Assembly: GCF_018271975.1 (NCBI RefSeq)
Contig: NZ_JAGUCN010000023.1
Span: 17,166-81,165, forward strand
DNA length: 64,000 nt
Direction: 5' to 3'
DNA from: Carboxylicivirga mesophila
GTDB lineage: Bacteria; Bacteroidota; Bacteroidia; Bacteroidales; Marinilabiliaceae
Positions 62,085-64,000 of this stretch are shown one piece after another; position 1 is the stretch's first letter, and each line of letters begins with the position of its first letter. The notes beneath the pieces are model-generated. The model was not told the origin of the DNA. It searched no databases and saw nothing but the letters and a program-made list of their open reading frames with translations. The translations under genes and the position numbers were made by a program.

Positions 62085-63863
62085 ATGCCGTACATCGACG
62101 TAATAGTTGTTTTTGTAGTAATTGCTTTTATCCTCATATCCTTGTATCGCGAATGGATGGGGGCGGCTTTTACATTTTTTATCGCTGTAATGGTGCTGGG
62201 AATTTTCAAGATTCTCACACCCGCCGAAATTCTCGAAGGCTTTGCCAACGAGCAGATTGCCGTGATTATCATGCTGTTGTTGCTGGGCGATGCCATTCGG
62301 CAGACCTCTGTTATTGAAATATTCTTTTCTAAAATTTTTCCAGCATCATCCAGTTATAAAGGCTTTTTAGCCCGTATGATGATTTGGGTGGGTGGATTCT
62401 CTGCTTTCTTGAATAATACGCCTTTGGTGGCTGTGATGATGCCATACGTGCATCAGTGGAGCCAACGAAATAATATATCATCATCCAAGTTGCTGATTCC
62501 TTTATCTTATGCCGCTATCTTAGGAGGTTGTGTAACGCTCATTGGCACTTCAACTAACCTGATTGTGAGCGGTATGGTGGCCGACCAGGATATTATTCCG
62601 GATATGCCAGCGCTGGAAATGTTTGATTTTGTATGGGTGGGTTTACCAATGCTGGTTATTGGCTTTTTATATTTATACTTCTTTAGTTACAAACTGCTGC
62701 CAGATAGGAAGACGGCTATCGATACCTATATTAAAAACGATCGTAAGTTTTTGGTTGAAGCAGTGGTGAAAAGAGGCTCAAAACTCATAGGTCTTACCAT
62801 TGCCGAGGCTGATATGAAGAATGAAAACGGATTACTGCTTATAGAGGTGATTCGCGATAATCACCTGATCAGTCTCATTGATGATAACTTTGTGCTGCAG
62901 GAAGGTGATTTATTGCGCTTTGCGGGTGATAATAATGAAGTAGTTAACTTGCTATCGGAAACGAGCGAATTGATGTTGCCTTCAGTAGGCATGATGTCGA
63001 AGCTGAAACGCTCGCAGGTGGTTGAGATCGTTATTTCTCACAACAGTACCCTGATTTCAAAGCAGGTGAGGGATATTTATTTCAGAGGTAAATATGATTC
63101 TGCTTTGTTGGCCATTCACCGTAATGGTGAGCGCATTGTTGGTAAAATTGATGACCTCAAGCTAAAGGCAGGAGATGTTCTGTTGCTCCTGGCTGGCGAT
63201 AACTTTACCAGCCGCATCCAGAATGACATTGATTTCTATGTTATTTCAAAGGTTAAGGAGTTACGTAAACCTGAGCGCTATAAGATTTGGGTACTCTTTG
63301 GCGGTACGCTCATGGCCATATTCCTGGCTGCCGTTAAGCTGGTGCCGCTGTTTATTGGTTTGCTGATAGTGTTGGCCGCCATCAATATCTTAAAGGTTGT
63401 ATCGGCCAAGGATTTACCAAAAAATATTGACTATAACCTGGGGGTAATCATTGCGCTGTCGCTGGCCTTGGGTACTGCCATGATGAAAACAGGTGTGGCA
63501 GCGATGATAGCTAACTTGATTATTTCTGTGTTTATGCCACTGGGACGCATATCGATGTTGCTGGGCATATTTATGATAACTTCGGTGCTGGCTGCTTACA
63601 TCACCAATAAAGCAGCAGTGGCCATTGTTTTTCCGATATCGATTACTGCAGCTAAAAATTTGGGGCTTGATCCGATGCCATTTGTGCTGGTGGTTTCTTT
63701 TGCTGCTGCAGCCAATTTTATCACGCCTATTGGCTATCAAACTAACCTGATGGTCTACGGTCCGGGTGGTTATAATTTCAAGGACTTCTTCAAGATTGGT
63801 CTTCCGCTTACCATTATTTATATGTTTGTAACAGTGGCTGTATTAAGCTATATGTACTTCTAG
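62085..63863 (+). CDS. SLC13/DASS-family permease with two TrkA-C domains
   Basis: 592 residues. Transmembrane segments occupy about 1-210 and 400-592, with a cytoplasmic insertion of about 215-390 that holds two TrkA-C (RCK_C) domains (GSKLIGLTIAEADMKNENGL, then FVLQEGDLLRFAGDNNEV; and LKLKAGDVLLLLAGDNFTSR). Transport motifs SAFLNNTPLVAVMMPYV and IGTSTNLIVSGM in the first half, and ITNKAAVAIVFPI and ITPIGYQTNLMVYGPGGY in the second, match the paired SNT helix hairpins of the SLC13 family. Probably sodium-coupled uptake of sulfate or dicarboxylate; substrate not certain. Confidence 0.9.
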   Translation: MPYIDVIVVFVVIAFILISLYREWMGAAFTFFIAVMVLGIFKILTPAEILEGFANEQIAVIIMLLLLGDAIRQTSVIEIFFSKIFPASSSYKGFLARMMIWVGGFSAFLNNTPLVAVMMPYVHQWSQRNNISSSKLLIPLSYAAILGGCVTLIGTSTNLIVSGMVADQDIIPDMPALEMFDFVWVGLPMLVIGFLYLYFFSYKLLPDRKTAIDTYIKNDRKFLVEAVVKRGSKLIGLTIAEADMKNENGLLLIEVIRDNHLISLIDDNFVLQEGDLLRFAGDNNEVVNLLSETSELMLPSVGMMSKLKRSQVVEIVISHNSTLISKQVRDIYFRGKYDSALLAIHRNGERIVGKIDDLKLKAGDVLLLLAGDNFTSRIQNDIDFYVISKVKELRKPERYKIWVLFGGTLMAIFLAAVKLVPLFIGLLIVLAAINILKVVSAKDLPKNIDYNLGVIIALSLALGTAMMKTGVAAMIANLIISVFMPLGRISMLLGIFMITSVLAAYITNKAAVAIVFPISITAAKNLGLDPMPFVLVVSFAAAANFITPIGYQTNLMVYGPGGYNFKDFFKIGLPLTIIYMFVTVAVLSYMYF

Positions 63864-63924
63864 GTAAACTTTCATTACAGACCGATTAACAATGTAAAAA
63901 ACATTGAAACGCCTATATGATATG

Positions 63925-63941
63925 CAATCCCGCCGGGATTG
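63925..63941. repeat. 17-bp palindromic repeat
   Basis: CAATCCC-GCC-GGGATTG, 7-bp arms with a 3-base loop, in the gene-free tail after the permease. Confidence 0.6.
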
Positions 63942-63978
63942 TTATTAATAGGGTAGGCTTATTATTTCTATAAATATT

Positions 63979-63995
63979 CAACTTCTCCGAAGTTG
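63979..63995. repeat. Second 17-bp palindromic repeat
   Basis: CAACTTC-TCC-GAAGTTG, the same geometry (7-bp arms, 3-base loop) as the repeat 37 bases upstream, followed by TTTT. Together they look like a REP-type pair continuing past the window. Confidence 0.6.
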
Positions 63996-64000
63996 TTTTA

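Noticed and set aside
1..64000. CRISPR array, prophage, complete insertion sequence, rRNA operon
   Set aside because: No regularly spaced direct repeats, integrase/transposase or phage structural genes and no rRNA motifs were found on either strand.

Overview
The window looks like a chromosomal segment of a Bacteroidota bacterium, most likely an anaerobic or facultatively fermentative member of the Bacteroidales/Marinilabiliales group. Evidence for this: type IX secretion signatures (a giant adhesin with a gliding-type C-terminal domain, its PorP/SprF partner, and a protease with a type A sorting domain), TonB-linked proteins, promoter candidates of the Bacteroidota form TAnnTTTG, and an acetate/butyrate kinase cluster. 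The order-level placement is inference; no rRNA is present.

Layout. 1-2.1 kb: the end of pyruvate kinase, then three identical tRNA-Asp genes. 2.2-13.4 kb: a 3378-residue surface protein with 15 Calx-beta modules and its PorP/SprF partner. 13.4-20 kb: an exported glutamine-amidotransferase-like protein (minus strand) and two chemoreceptors (minus strand) on either side of sucD. 20-26 kb: a visibly more AT-rich accessory stretch with a tiny HTH protein, OmpA-like, DUF6624, HExxH-peptidase-like and M28-peptidase proteins, and a small protein with a double-glycine leader; an 18-bp identical palindromic repeat flanks the last two. 26-27.2 kb: a gene-poor strip with REP-like palindromes and eroded minus-strand gene ends.

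27.2-31.5 kb: a TetR-TolC-HlyD-ABC-2 permease efflux operon with two palindromic operators. 31.8-40.8 kb: housekeeping genes (fabG, a YqhD/BdhA-type alcohol dehydrogenase, a DUF6340 lipoprotein, PBP4-type dacB, a DUF819 membrane protein, an Omp85-like protein, a YitT-family protein, an omega-amidase). 40.9-41.9 kb: an orphan antitoxin-like protein and a TonB-C/plug fusion.

42.5-48 kb is the most coherent metabolic locus: pta, a divergent 3-hydroxyacyl-CoA dehydrogenase, ackA, ptb and buk. It can convert acetyl-CoA and butyryl-CoA to acyl phosphates and then to acids plus ATP. Pyruvate kinase, sucD and the butanol-dehydrogenase-like enzyme elsewhere in the window fit fermentative energy metabolism.

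48-51.6 kb: a cation/proton antiporter and a secreted trypsin-like protease. 51.6-57.7 kb: a tightly packed five-gene minus-strand operon (cell-surface protein, aminopeptidase P, glycosyltransferase, thioredoxin-like protein, DUF4465 lipoprotein), divergent from a TonB-dependent receptor. 60-64 kb: a U32 peptidase-family protein and an SLC13-type permease, ending in two palindromic repeats.

No CRISPR array, complete insertion sequence or prophage was seen. The best candidates for something undescribed are the three-module super-repeat in the Calx-beta array, the double-glycine-leader cassette, the TonB-C/plug fusion and the dehydrogenase with altered active-site positions.
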